From Doryteuthis pealeii (taxonomy: Eukaryota; Mollusca; Cephalopoda; Myopsida; Loliginidae), in contig CM042157.1 of the NCBI GenBank assembly GCA_023376005.1, positions 63,497,964 through 63,561,963 of the forward strand: DNA of 64,000 nt, given 5' to 3'. This document shows positions 1 to 9,691 of the stretch, one piece after another (the first letter of the stretch is position 1; each line of letters begins with the position of its first letter). A program made the translations under genes and the position numbers. The notes beneath the pieces are model-generated. The model was not told where the DNA came from. It made no database searches and was given only the letters and a program-made list of their open reading frames with translations.

Positions 1-485
1 TTAGAAAGATTATTTTATTTTATTTTATTTCCAATCATATAAATATTTTGAAGATCGAATCAGAAATACTTGAGAAATTGTGAATTAAACCGATTAAGGT
101 TCAAATTTTGTCAATATCCACCAATTTCAGTGAAAGTGCTGGTAATGCTACTATGTAGTTGTTCTATTATTTACATCATGTACATGTGACATTACAAGAG
201 GTTATAAAAAGAACCCCTTTTTTGTTTTAATCATACAAATTGTTTAAAAGATAAAAAAGATGTAAATGTCAGTGGTCAAAATGATGTCAACAATTAGAGA
301 TAAAAATGATAATTGTAATAATTATAGTTAGAATGGACTCAATAATTCCCAGCCAAGATATGGGAAAATTTCAAAGTGCAACTTTCAAATTTAAAAATAG
401 GAAATATGTATATGTGAACAACACAAAAAATAAACAAGTCATTTATAGATTTTAATTGCAATTCATTCATTCATCTATTTAAATA
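1..485. other. AT-rich sequence, no gene seen
   Basis: AT-rich non-coding sequence with short homopolymers and no open frame, splice-flanked exon or recognisable repeat that I can support. Confidence 0.6.
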
Positions 486-806
486 TACTGTATTTGACAG
501 CATATCGGATGCACTTTTCCACAAAAAAATTTTGGCTCAAAAAATTGCTGTGTCTTATACATCGTAGGTGAAGTTTGAAGATTTGTTATCAATTTTATTA
601 TTATTATTTCCTGCTATTGAGATGTCTTGTGTATGCTTATTGCTTGCCTGTACTGCCAAATTGCTTTTATACAGCTATGGCTCTGCTTGTGTAATGCAGA
701 GCTAGACTGTTTTCAACAATATATGCTTAAATACATTAAATACCTTTTTTTCCTGAATCTGACCTGCTGAAATCGGGGTGAGTCTTATATGCCGTCAAAT
801 ACGGTA
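486..806 (+). mobile_element. MITE with TACYGTATTTGAC terminal inverted repeats
   Basis: Left end TACTGTATTTGACAGCATAT and right end ATGCCGTCAAATACGGTA are inverted versions of each other. The outermost TA may be a target duplication, as in Tc1/mariner-type elements. The inside has no coding capacity and includes a TGACCTGCTGAAAT motif near the right end. The same element lies at 16435-16770, 25924-26275, 33308-33657 and 40847-41197. The superfamily cannot be assigned without a search. Confidence 0.75.
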
Positions 807-1367
807 CTTGATAAAAACATTAAAATCCTTTGCAATCTTTGCAACAGGCAATGCTCCCTTTGCAAACTTTTGATAATAAAATAAATTATTTTGTCATTAA
901 TGCAGTATCATATCAGATTTTCCCACCTATTAATCTTATGAAAAAATCAAATCATTAATAACTTAAAATTGGTTAATTCAAAGACTTTCTTAATAGCATT
1001 TTTTGGATTCCTCAGACCAAAAAGCATTTATAAGCAAATTTTTAGGAGTAGCAAAGCTCTAGAACTCATTTTACAGACAGAAATAGATTATGAAAGGTCG
1101 CAATTGGAGAGCTACAAATTGATGTAACACAGCCAATTTTTGGAATTAGAAACCCAAATTTTAGGGTTTGTCTAACTTTAACATAGTCCACACTGGGACG
1201 AAAAATTCAGAAAAATTGAAGATTATGGGTGACATGGCCTGGATGATTTGACAGAATTATCCTTCTGGACAGGTCTCAAAAGCAGGAAGATGTGAAATGG
1301 CATTTTCAATTTGATCATGGAAAGGTCTATTCTTTGGTAAATTGTAAAAAAGTAGAAGTCGCTAGGA
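807..1367. other. Non-coding, no feature seen
   Basis: AT-rich sequence between two repeats. No exon-like segment or repeat boundary is evident. Confidence 0.5.
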
Positions 1368-1483
1368 TGGCTTAAAGTCGGTATCAGCCAATCAGCGAGG
1401 GAGTCTATCCCCTTTTCACTAGCACTAGACCAAGGAGATTGTTTTTGCATCTGAAGTGGAGCACCACACCAACCATCAGCGCC
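1368..1483 (-). repeat. SINE-a fragment (tail part)
   Basis: On the minus strand this matches the tail of the tRNA-headed SINE-a family, whose full copies are at 14236-14449 and 56923-57165. The shared stretch runs from the GAGCTGATGG-like motif through the CCTTGGTCTAGCGCTAGTG block to the GGCTGATACC motif. The tRNA-like head is missing, so the copy is truncated. Confidence 0.75.
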
Positions 1484-1667
1484 TTACCTTGGTAAATTGT
1501 ATCCCATCAACAAAGGTTGGTTTTACTTAGTACTAAAATTTAGGTTGTGACTTGTTGCTCTCCCAGTAACTAACAGACTGCCACTTTTCATAAATGCCCA
1601 AGTGTTCAACTGTCTTTGGTATCCATAACAAGAGATATTGAGATTGAGCCTTTGTTGCTGGGCACCT

Positions 1668-1945
1668 GGTTTGGTTTCTTTGTTTAATGGCATATCAACC
1701 TTCATGGGCTATTTAAGGCCAATGCTATTGTCGAAGAAGAACTGTAGTTGCACTATTTAACCCATATCTAGGGGGGATGAGGATGTTCATACCTTTCCCA
1801 AGGGTATTAGTGTGAAAGTGAATATAATAGAGCAACTGGTTTCTTTCTTTCTTTAATGGCATATCAACTGTCGTGGGTTGTTTAATGATAATGCCATCCT
1901 TGTAGAAGAACAGTAGTACTATTCAAATCTGTGGTGAACATCCCT
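1668..1945. repeat. Two adjacent copies of a GGCATATCAAC module
   Basis: The sequence from TTTAATGGCATATCAACC through the GAAGAACTGTAGT segment occurs at about 1680-1760 and again at about 1852-1925, diverged. The same GGCATATCAAC...GGGTCATTTAATGC opening begins repeat R copies at 4926, 8711, 10672 and 14877, so these are probably worn R fragments. A SINE-c-like ACCTTTCCCAAGGGTATTAG stretch lies between the two copies. Confidence 0.55.
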
Positions 1946-2069
1946 TCCCTCACCTATTTTTGTAAAATGGACTGTTCATTCTTATGAATAAGTCCACTTT
2001 ATACTAACTAACCATATGCTGAATAAAGCCTAAATAAGGTTTCTCTGTTTTGTGTTCTTTATTTCATTA

Positions 2070-2222
2070 CAAACCCATAGCTGGGGGGAGGGGATTGAGA
2101 GTGTTCATACCTTTCCCCAAGGGTATTAGCCTGAAAGTGAATGTAATAGTGTGACTGGAGTTTGAACTCGTTTAATATGATATTGCAGTAGAGCACTTTA
2201 GCCACTACACCACAGGAACTTC
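2070..2222 (-). repeat. SINE-c fragment
   Basis: Contains the SINE-c signature CCCATAGCTGG, ACCTTTCCCCAAGGGTATTAG-like text and a tRNA-like end (TTTGAACTC ... CCACTACACCACA), read on the minus strand. Compare full copies at 12016-12300 and 53108-53400. Confidence 0.65.
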
Positions 2223-2240
2223 TCATCTCCCATTAGGATT

Positions 2241-2246
<6 letters not shown>

Positions 2247-2280
<34 letters not shown>

Positions 2281-2287
2281 TTTTTTT
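2247..2287. repeat. Poly(A) run switching to poly(T)
   Basis: About 30 A residues followed at once by about 11 T residues. Its length makes it prone to sequencing error. Confidence 0.9.
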
Positions 2288-2641
2288 AAACTAACAAATC
2301 TTAAGGGGGTACAAACGTTTCTTTCACTGAAAGCACCAAAAAATTACCCCCCCCCCGGCCCAAGGAAAATAGCAAATCTTCATCTGTTTGCCGAGAAGCT
2401 GGCAGCTTGCCATTTAATATTGTATCTCTTTTGTAAGTTCTAACAAAAGGTAAGGACCGTTCCCACATTCGATCCCCCCCACCCCCACACTATCAGAGAT
2501 GGACATTGCAGATAGAATTATCAGCATCAATATCTCTATGATGTGGAAAACTGGGTCAGTAGGTAGGCAAAGAAAACAATCAATTACTTTTCAAATATAA
2601 AAATAACAAAGATGAGTAAAATCTTGGGGGGGGGGGGTTAA

Positions 2642-3130
2642 ACGGTTCAGTAGATAAAACTAAAAAAAAAAAAAAAACTAAAAAAAAAAAAAAAACACAA
2701 AAGAAAAGAAAAGGAATTTTCTTCAAATTAAGGGCACCTTACTATAAAATTCTATTCTTTATGATAATATAATATATAATATAAAAGTAAAAAGTAAAGT
2801 CGACGGGACGGCTTAAAGTCGGTATCAGCCAGTCAGCGAGGGAGTCCATCCCCTTTTCAATAGCGCTAGAGCAAGGAGATTGTTTTTACCATCTGAGGTG
2901 GAGCGCCACACCTACGATCAGCTCCTCTTATATATAATATAATAATATTCTTTATGATTCAGTAGATAAAACTAAAAAACACAAAAGAAAAGAAAAGGAA
3001 TTTTCTTCAAATTAAGGGCACCTTACTATAAAATTCTATTCTTTATGATAATATAATATAATATAATATTCTTTATGATTCAATAGATAAAAATTAAAAT
3101 TTCTTCAAATTAAAGGCACCTTACTATAAA
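2642..3130. repeat. Three direct repeats split by a SINE-a insertion
   Basis: A unit containing CAGTAGATAAAACTAAAAAA, GGAATTTTCTTCAAATTAAG and GGGCACCTTACTATAAAAT occurs at about 2648-2790, 2957-3072 and, in shorter form, 3077-3130. Between the first and second units lies a minus-strand SINE-a fragment at about 2800-2932. The first unit also carries two A16-type tracts missing from the second. Confidence 0.75.
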
Positions 3131-3299
3131 ATAGTACTGAACAAGCTATTCTTGATGATTATTACTACTATAATAATACTACTACTCTTATCTGCAAATT
3201 CATCATTAAGATTAATTAGCAAACAAGTGAATACTGGCAATAGTAATAATTTTGTCAATCTTCCCAGGTGTGATAAAGTTGTGACAAGAAATCTAATAG

Positions 3300-3409
3300 C
3301 AAAGTAGTAAAGTTGGCACAGAGGCCTATTGTCAGTATCAGCCAGACAGTGAGGTAGTCTATCCCCTTTTCACTAACACTAGACCAAGGAGACAGTTTTT
3401 GTGTCTGGA

Positions 3410-3412
<3 letters not shown>
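3300..3412 (-). repeat. SINE-a fragment
   Basis: Minus-strand tail of SINE-a: GGCCTATTGTCAGTATCAGCC followed by the CTATCCCCTTTTCACTA block. It ends directly at a (TA)n(CA)n tract. Confidence 0.7.

Positions 3413-3467
<55 letters not shown>
3413..3467. repeat. (TA)n(CA)n microsatellite
   Basis: A pure TA run passes directly into a CA run. Its right edge abuts a mariner-like end at 3468. Confidence 0.95.
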
Positions 3468-3540
3468 GAGGGTGTACATAAAGTCTCTTTACCTCGTTCT
3501 CCAGATATCATTCCTCTCGACTCCTTTCTGTGTCCCTCTG
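3468..3540 (+). mobile_element. Fragment of mariner-like element, left end
   Basis: GGTGTACATAAAGTCTCTTT followed by CGTTCTCCAGATATCATT closely matches the left end of the deleted mariner-like element at 25494-25855. The match ends after about 70 bases, where SINE-c sequence begins. Confidence 0.6.
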
Positions 3541-3735
3541 ATTGAGTAGGATGCAACACAAAGTCAATTTCTTAAATGGATTCTAACATGATTGAATTCA
3601 GAGTTTTCCTTCTCCTAGACTGGTTGCTAACCAAGGTTAAAGAGCCCAGTCTGGTCCTACCTAGCAAATATATAGCATCTAGGAACAACTGTGGAATGAC
3701 AGGTTAATGGGTTACCTTTCTCAAGAGTATTAGTA
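3541..3735 (-). repeat. SINE-c copy, partial
   Basis: Minus-strand SINE-c: GAGTAGGATGCAACACAAAG, CCTTCTCCTAGACTGGTTGC, AAAGAGCCCAGTCTG and a CTTTCTCAAGAGTATTAGTAC segment. The tRNA-like head is lost at a (TA)n tract (about 3753-3776). Confidence 0.75.
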
Positions 3736-3881
3736 CTATGTGAAATACATAGTATATATATATATATATATATATTTCCCCTGGCTAATAATATAGATTA
3801 TCAACTCAAAAGCCTGAGACAAAACCCAATTTATATAATAGTCAAACTTTTTAAGCTTCATGAAATCTACCCTTAATAATC

Positions 3882-4537
3882 TCTTATTATAATGGAGATT
3901 GTATGTTTTTCTGTCTGTAACCGAAACTATATTACTATACAAGTCACAATTCCCATTGTTATTGACATCACATTCTCCATGATTTTATTTTTATCTAAAC
4001 CTCAATTATTAATAAAATTGTCTTACATTATTAATACTGTTAACCATGTCTACACACTGACAACATGCTATTATATTTATATATACAACAAAATAGTGGT
4101 TTACAGTGTGAACGGGAAGGCTAATTTGCATATTAATATTAAAAAATCGAATTTAATAAAATATGTGCTTAGTATTATTGATTTCTAACTGTTTGGTTTT
4201 ATTTTAATGAATATAAGCAAAAATCTCTTCAATGAATCTTAAATGAAATCCATTAACAAGATAAAATAACTGTCATTTTATTCTTTACTTCCTCTTATAA
4301 CTAAATACTCAAATTAGAAAAAATAACAATGAAAGACGAGAGTGATGGAAGAGTAAGTTTCAGTTGTTCCATTTTTTATTATACTCCCTCTGTTTCAAAT
4401 CTTTTATTATACACCCTCTGTTTCAAATCTTTTTATCTGTATTCTTATTTAGTTTTATTAGCCTTTCTAATTTAATATGATATTTCATTATATTAAAACT
4501 TAAATACTTGCACCCGGAGGGTGCATATATTTGCTAG
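3882..4537 (+). mobile_element. Non-autonomous Helitron, copy 1
   Basis: About 656 bp. The 5' end is TCTTATTATAATGGAGATT and the 3' end is TATTTGCTAG followed by T. Just inside the 3' end is the perfect hairpin GCACCC-GGA-GGGTGC (4510-4524), nine bases before CTAG (4534-4537). A TC start, a CTRR end followed by T, a 3' hairpin and no target duplication are the known Helitron signature. No Rep/helicase gene is present. An internal open frame of 98 codons starts at 3892, ten bases inside the 5' end, and is partly kept in other copies. A CCCTCTGTTTCAAATCTTTT stretch is duplicated at about 4384-4433. Confidence 0.85.
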
Positions 4538-4925
4538 TAAGAATAATATATTTTTGTAATCAATAATAGATTTTTTCAACACAAGGTAGAAGACCAAATT
4601 AATGGAATTATTAAAATATGAAGACAAAATTTATGGAATCACCAACAAAAATAATTCCCTCCCTATCAAGGGTGTCTATTTGCCAGCAGTGGGAGACATA
4701 ATTGCTGTTTTGAGTGATTTTTAACCAAAAATTTTTAAAGGTATCTAAGTTAAAACAATTGGTTTTAAACTGATTTTAAAACTCTTTAGGATGGAGATAA
4801 AAAAAACAACCTTACCAAGGCTCATAACAAACCTAATATAGTTAGCCACTTGCGTTTTGTCTTGATGATAAGCGGCTAATACGCTGCTTTGAAACCAATG
4901 GTAGCTAACAATTTAATTGTATTTG
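4538..4925. other. Non-coding, no feature seen
   Basis: AT-rich sequence between the Helitron and repeat R. No repeat or exon is recognised. Confidence 0.5.
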
Positions 4926-5433
4926 TTTGGTTTGTTTTACGGCATATCAACCTTGGTGGATCATTTAACGCCGACAAAGTTTTGAAATAAATTCCTTCTT
5001 AATGGATACTCAATTTTGTTTAGATGGGACCCTAACAGGTAATACCACTCCGGGTCAAAGTGGACCTGGGAGCAATGGTGATGAAGAGGTGCTCCACATT
5101 CCCCAGACCTCCAGAACTGGAATAGAGTTTAACGTCATTCCCAGGACATGAAGACCCTCAGCCACCGCCTTCAAAGGGTTGGGGCTTGCCATAAGGGCAA
5201 TAGGGTTGGGGGCAGTCATATAGGTACTAGGGCTTGACATGACCAGCCGATTGATCGGAGGGAGCCCTCTCCAACCGCCCATCTAGAAGGAAGGATCAAA
5301 ATGTAGTGTTGCATGTCATGCACTGCTCATCCACCTAGGTTCCGTCCTTAAGCCACAGCCAACAGGTGGCCCCATAGGGGAGTCTTACCCCTCTGCAGAG
5401 GTGCATTCTAAAACCTCAGCCGACAGGGCGGTT
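4926..5433 (+). repeat. Repeat R, long copy
   Basis: Unclassified dispersed repeat. In order it shows GTTTTACGGCATATCAACC, a GATGGGACCCTAACAGG motif, GGTCAAAGTGGACC, a CCACATTCCCCAGACCTCC motif, GTCATTCCCAGGACATGAAG, CCAGCCGATTGATCGGAG, and the end GAGTCTTACCCCTCTGCAGA with CCGACAGGGCGG. It is GC-richer than its surroundings. Related copies lie at 8711, 10314 (minus), 10672, 14877, 54496 (minus) and 63722 (minus). Open frames within it are not shared between copies, so I do not call it coding. Confidence 0.75.
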
Positions 5434-5768
5434 TAATTGTATGGCATCTTATAAAACACACACAAACGGAGTAAGAGCTACTTGAACTTTGAATGTTTTG
5501 AAATTGCTCACAAAGATTTGTTAATTCCTAAACATTCCAGGTATTCCAACATGGAATTTAACTAAACCAATAGAATATTTTTGTTATCAAAAAATATCAG
5601 AAACCTTTCAACACGACTATGTCTAATCACATATCTGATAATTATCACATGCTAGTAACAGTGACTAATATAAGCAGATGAATTGATGGACAGACAAGAA
5701 TTGAATTTCTTCAACAATTGATTCAATCATCTTTGCCCCATTTATGATAATTCCTCTCATAATGTTAA
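5434..5768. other. Non-coding, no feature seen
   Basis: AT-rich spacer. No exon or repeat can be supported. Confidence 0.5.
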
Positions 5769-5840
5769 CTAGCAGAACTACCTAGCGTTGCCCAGGATTT
5801 AAAGTTAAAAATAAATCTCTTATCTATATTGGTTGGATGC
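5769..5840 (-). mobile_element. 3' end of a second Helitron family
   Basis: Read on the minus strand, the sequence ends CCTGGGCAACGCTAGGTAGT TCTGCTAG followed by T. A CTAG terminus with a GGGCAACGC-type arm before it resembles widespread animal Helitron 3' ends. About 65 bp is shared with 7571-7640. The 5' end was not located. Confidence 0.5.
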
Positions 5841-5884
5841 ATTGGCAAGGAACTGAATCACCAAACATTGCTTCTATGTTATCC

Positions 5885-5890
<6 letters not shown>

Positions 5891-5921
<31 letters not shown>
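5891..5921. repeat. (TA)n microsatellite
   Basis: Pure dinucleotide TA run. Confidence 0.95.
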
Positions 5922-5923
<2 letters not shown>

Positions 5924-5989
5924 TCTAGCACTGATATTGAGTACTATTTATATATAAAAAAATAAATGTACTGTTTTTTTTTTGGGGGG

Positions 5990-6210
5990 GGGAAGCATGG
6001 AAGTATAGTGAAACTGAGAATTCAAATGGGCTAATATTCAAGAAATATAGTTGACTTTCATTTGGATTAATTGTGACAAGGTTATAAGGAAAAAATGTAC
6101 TGGGTTTTTGGAAGCATGAAATAGTGAGACTGAGAATTCAAGTGAGTCAATAATATTTCTTGAATATTAGTCCATTTGAATTCTCAGTTTCGCTATTCTT
6201 TTATGCTTTA
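5990..6210. repeat. Inverted/direct repeat cluster with CTGAGAATTCAA cores
   Basis: The sequence GTGAAACTGAGAATTCAAAT (about 6009-6028) recurs directly at about 6124-6143 and inverted at about 6175-6195 (ATTTGAATTCTCAGTTTCGC). The second and third cores form an imperfect palindrome with ATATTTCTTGAATATTAG between them. Confidence 0.7.
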
Positions 6211-6257
6211 AAACATACAAAAAACATATATACATATAATATTGAAGATAAAATGTG

Positions 6258-6299
6258 TCTTACCTCTGTGAAGTTCAACAGAACTTAACAGAGGTAAGA
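6258..6299. repeat. Near-perfect 42-bp hairpin
   Basis: TCTTACCTCTGT at 6258-6269 is the exact reverse complement of ACAGAGGTAAGA at 6288-6299, and the inner AAGTTC/GAACTT also pairs. It could fold as a cruciform or RNA hairpin. No surrounding gene indicates a role. Confidence 0.8.
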
Positions 6300-6726
6300 A
6301 ATAATTCAATTTTTTTTTATTTCCGTTTAATGTTGTCTGTCCTACTTCCGGTAAAAATTGCAACAATGTATACTTTTGAATTTAAGATGAAAACGGTTAA
6401 CTGGAAGATTTTTTAATAACTTTTACAGTTGTAAAAATGAATAAATGAATAAAAATTAAATGAATAAAATAAAAAAATTAATAAAATTATTTATTAGAGA
6501 AATGTATGGATTATTTACTCAGACTTAAAATTGATGAATGATTTAAGAAACATTTTTAAAATTTAAATAGATGAAATAGAATAAAATAAAATATTTAAAA
6601 TATAAATGGCTAAGTGTTATTTTTCCTTTATCAATAATTCTAGACTGAATTTAATATTAAGAGGGTATGACATTTTTTTAAAAAGTTAATTATATATAAA
6701 GATAAATATTACCATTATTATAGATA
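6300..6726. other. AT-rich sequence, no gene seen
   Basis: Mostly A/T with AAATAAA-type runs. Nothing recognisable. Confidence 0.5.
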
Positions 6727-7374
6727 CTAGCAAATATATGCACCCTCTGGATGCAAGTATTTAAGTTTTAATATAATAAAATATATTAAATTAGAAAGGC
6801 ATAATTCAGTTTCATTATGAAACTGAATAAAAATGCAGATAAAATGATTTGGAACAGAGGGGGTATGATTGAAAAATAGAACAACTTTGAAACTAACTCT
6901 TCCATCATATTCCATTACTCCTGTCTTTCATTGATAAATTTTCCTAATCTAATTATTTAGTTAAGATAGGAAGTAAAGAATAATATTATAGGTATTTCTT
7001 CTTGTTAATAGACTTCTTTTAAGATTTATTGAAGAGATTTTGGGTCATATTCAATAAAATAAAACCAAACAATTAGAAATCAATAATACTAAGCATATAT
7101 TTATTAAAATCACATTTTAAGATCAATATGCAAATTAGCCTTCCCGTTCACACTGTAAAGCGCTAGTTTGTTGTATATATAAATACAATTACATGTTATT
7201 AGTATGTAGATATGGTCAACAGTATTAATAATGTAAAACAATTTTATTAATAATTGAGGTTTAAATAAAAATAAAATCATGGAGAATGTGATGTAAATAA
7301 CTAAGGGAATTGTGACTTGTATAGTAATATAGTTTCAGTTACAGACAGACAAACCCACAATCTCCATTATAAGA
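6727..7374 (-). mobile_element. Non-autonomous Helitron, copy 2
   Basis: Minus-strand copy of the family at 3882-4537, about 648 bp. On the plus strand it begins CTAGCAAATATATGCACC (3' end of the element) and finishes CTCCATTATAAGA before T (5' end, missing three bases of the usual TTATTATAATGG). The terminal hairpin is mutated (GCACCCTCTGGATGC). Its left neighbour is A and its right neighbour T, as expected for insertion between A and T. Confidence 0.8.
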
Positions 7375-7570
7375 TATTACATAATTTAAAATTGTCACAA
7401 TAAAGTGTTCACCTTGAACTTATTGCTCCAGGAAACAAATTAAAAATATGCAAATAGTTAGCTGTTAATAGAGTTTAAAAATGTATGTGTGTGTTTGAGG
7501 TTCACAGAAAATGAGAAACTGACAGTTATCAAATGCCATTGACTATGTATACACTATCCTAATATATATA

Positions 7571-7645
7571 CTAGCAGAACTAACCAGTGTTGCTCAGGAT
7601 TTAAAAAGTTAAAAATAAATCTATTATCTATATTTATATATATGA
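7571..7645 (-). mobile_element. 3' end of second Helitron family, copy 2
   Basis: CTAGCAGAACTAACCAGTGT followed by TGCTCAGGATTTAAAAAG is a diverged copy of 5769-5840, with the same CTAG terminus on the minus strand. The 5' limit is not resolved; a short GA run at about 7643 may be the edge. Confidence 0.45.
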
Positions 7646-7803
7646 GAGAGAGAGTAAAACAATTATCTGCACTTTCACCATAACATCTTTTTCATATTAT
7701 CACACTATGTTCTACGCACGAGTGTTTAGATTAGCACTCTGTTCATGTGATCAAAGATTGAGCCTTATCATGCCATTTTGCTTGCTACTTTTACAGTGTA
7801 AAC

Positions 7804-8130
7804 ATGGCCACTCCACTAGCAGTACATACCAAGGAAGAACAAAGTGCAGTGACCAGATTTCTCTGGTCGGAAGGAGTGTCAGGGACTGAAATTCATCAGA
7901 GGCTTCTAGCACAATATGGGGACAGAGCACTACCATGTAGAAGTGAGCATGAGGGGATAGAAAGTTTAAAAGTGGCCAGACAAGTGTGACGCATGAATAA
8001 AGATGTGAAAGAAGCGGTGCATTAATGGTTGCATGACCAACTGAAAACCTTCTTTTAGGAGTGGAAGTTACTGGTGACCTTTCATTAACTTGATGATTTG
8101 GGGTGCCTATTGGAGACTTGGTCCAAAATG
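7804..8130 (+). pseudogene. Mariner-like transposase N-terminal remnant
   Basis: An ATG at 7804 opens a frame of about 60 residues with FLWSEGVSGTEIHQRLLAQY, the helix-turn-helix DNA-binding region found at the N terminus of one branch of mariner transposases. The frame stops at 7987. A further segment in a shifted frame (about 7990-8060) still encodes DVKEAVH.WLHDQLKTFF, which belongs a little further into the same family's N-terminal domain. After 8063 the sequence jumps to the arm of a mariner-type palindromic element (compare 20867-20965). The catalytic DDE/D core is absent, so this is dead coding sequence from an internally deleted element. Confidence 0.8.
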
Positions 8131-8159
8131 ATAATATGAGATGAATTTATAAGGAGGGG

Positions 8160-8335
8160 AAGGAGGAGCTCTCAAAGTAGTTTTGACAAATGCTTCCTTT
8201 ATGGTGTGTTGTTTCCATGATTTGTTCAAGATCACATCCAGCATTCTTGTGCAGCTCTGATCTATCTTATTGTCTAGGTGCTTTGTTATGGTCCAAATAG
8301 TGCAACCATACAGTAGCACTGATACAACTACGTCT
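8160..8335 (-). pseudogene. RTE-type LINE, C-terminal reverse-transcriptase remnant
   Basis: Minus-strand translation gives LLYGCTIWTITKHLDNKID followed by RMLDVILNKSWKQHTIKEA. The YGC.TWT and RML...LN.SW.QH motifs are typical of the segment after the catalytic domain in RTE-like retrotransposon polyproteins. Only about 60 residues remain, and the sequence runs into unrelated DNA on both sides. A smaller piece of the same type is at 18030-18095. Confidence 0.75.
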
Positions 8336-8710
8336 TGTCAGTGAGATTGGATTTCCATATCATTTCATGAGACTAAGTTTACAATGTTCTGGACTGCTGG
8401 AACAAGTGCATAAAAAAAGAAGGGAGACTATATAGGAAAACAACATACTTGTTTACCCCTGCTTTTGTTCGCATTGTTAACTGGAGCAGAAGAAAACACT
8501 GACTGCACCTCTGCAGAGGGTAATGTGTCATCAAATTTGACCAATCAAAAATGAGTATCACATGCAAAAATGAATGAACATTGCGTGATAGAAAAGTACA
8601 AGAAAAAAAAAATCATGAGAGTAATCCATTCTAGCCAATACTGTATAGAAACAACTGATCCAGGCCAGTTTGCATATGCCAAAGAAATTAGTATTTCAGG
8701 TTACGGTTTA

Positions 8711-8985
8711 CGGTTTGTTTTACGGCATATCAACCAATGTGGTCATTTAATGCAGACAAAATTTTGAAATAAAATTCATTCTTAATGGATACTTAATTTT
8801 TTTTTATAGACTCATGTTTTCCTATTTAACCCATAGATGGGACTCTAACAGGTACTACCACTCTGGGTCAGAGTGGACCAGGGAGCAATGGTGATCAAGG
8901 GGTGCATCACATTTCCCAGAACTGGAACATCACCATCAGATAGAGTTTAACGTCATACCCAGGACATGAAGACCCTCAGTAATAA
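8711..8985 (+). repeat. Repeat R, truncated copy
   Basis: Starts GGTTTGTTTTACGGCATATC, passes GATGGGACTCTAACAGG and GGTCAGAGTGGACCAGGG, and stops after the CCCAGGACATGAAGACCCTC motif. The 3' half seen at 4926-5433 is missing. Confidence 0.75.
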
Positions 8986-9054
8986 CTTGAGCAATTCTCG
9001 TTCAAATGATCTCAAATTAACTATGTATGTAGAAGCAACTCAAAAGGTTTAATA

Positions 9055-9105
9055 TTTGGTTTGTTTTACGGCATATCAACTTCAGTGGGTCATTTAATGC
9101 CAAAT
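9055..9105 (+). repeat. Repeat R, opening fragment
   Basis: About 50 bp with TTTGTTTTACGGCATATCAA and GTGGGTCATTTAATGCC, the first module of repeat R only. Confidence 0.65.
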
Positions 9106-9515
9106 TAATTACCTTTTCAGGAAGAGTCAACGGTTTCATTGCCTTTCTAAAATGCTAATCCTCTATTGACAAGAAATGACAATCTTAATTCAATGGAGAA
9201 TAGATTTCCAGTAATTAAATTCATCGACCTGTTTAACCAACTCTTAGTCAATTCAACCTACTTCTTTTGCCCAGATGATTAGTGATACTAGTAGCTGAAA
9301 GTGTTGCAGTTTTCTGTCACCAGTGTGACAATGGCTAGTATGGCTTTTGCCATGGCAGCACTAATTGGGGGCAGCAAATTTCGTAAAAGAAAAAAAAAAA
9401 GAGGGGGGGGAGGTCCTTCTTTGAAAAATAAATAAATAAATAAATAAAAGTATAAAATAATAATTAATGAAACTTGATGTAATTTGTGCCATATTATGAA
9501 GAGGAAGGATAAAAT

Positions 9516-9522
<7 letters not shown>

Positions 9523-9548
<26 letters not shown>
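9523..9548. repeat. Poly(A) run
   Basis: Uninterrupted A run of about 26 bases. The minus-strand frame across it is low complexity and not a gene. Confidence 0.9.
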
Positions 9549-9691
9549 TCACTGCAAAAAAATTTTTTGTTGCTTTTAAAATGAGAGAATTTTATGAATC
9601 AAAATCAATCAAAATTGTGTATTTTTTACTGGTCCCCTTCCACTTATGTTCTTTTTAACATGATTTAATTCATTGTTATAGTTAGCTTAGA

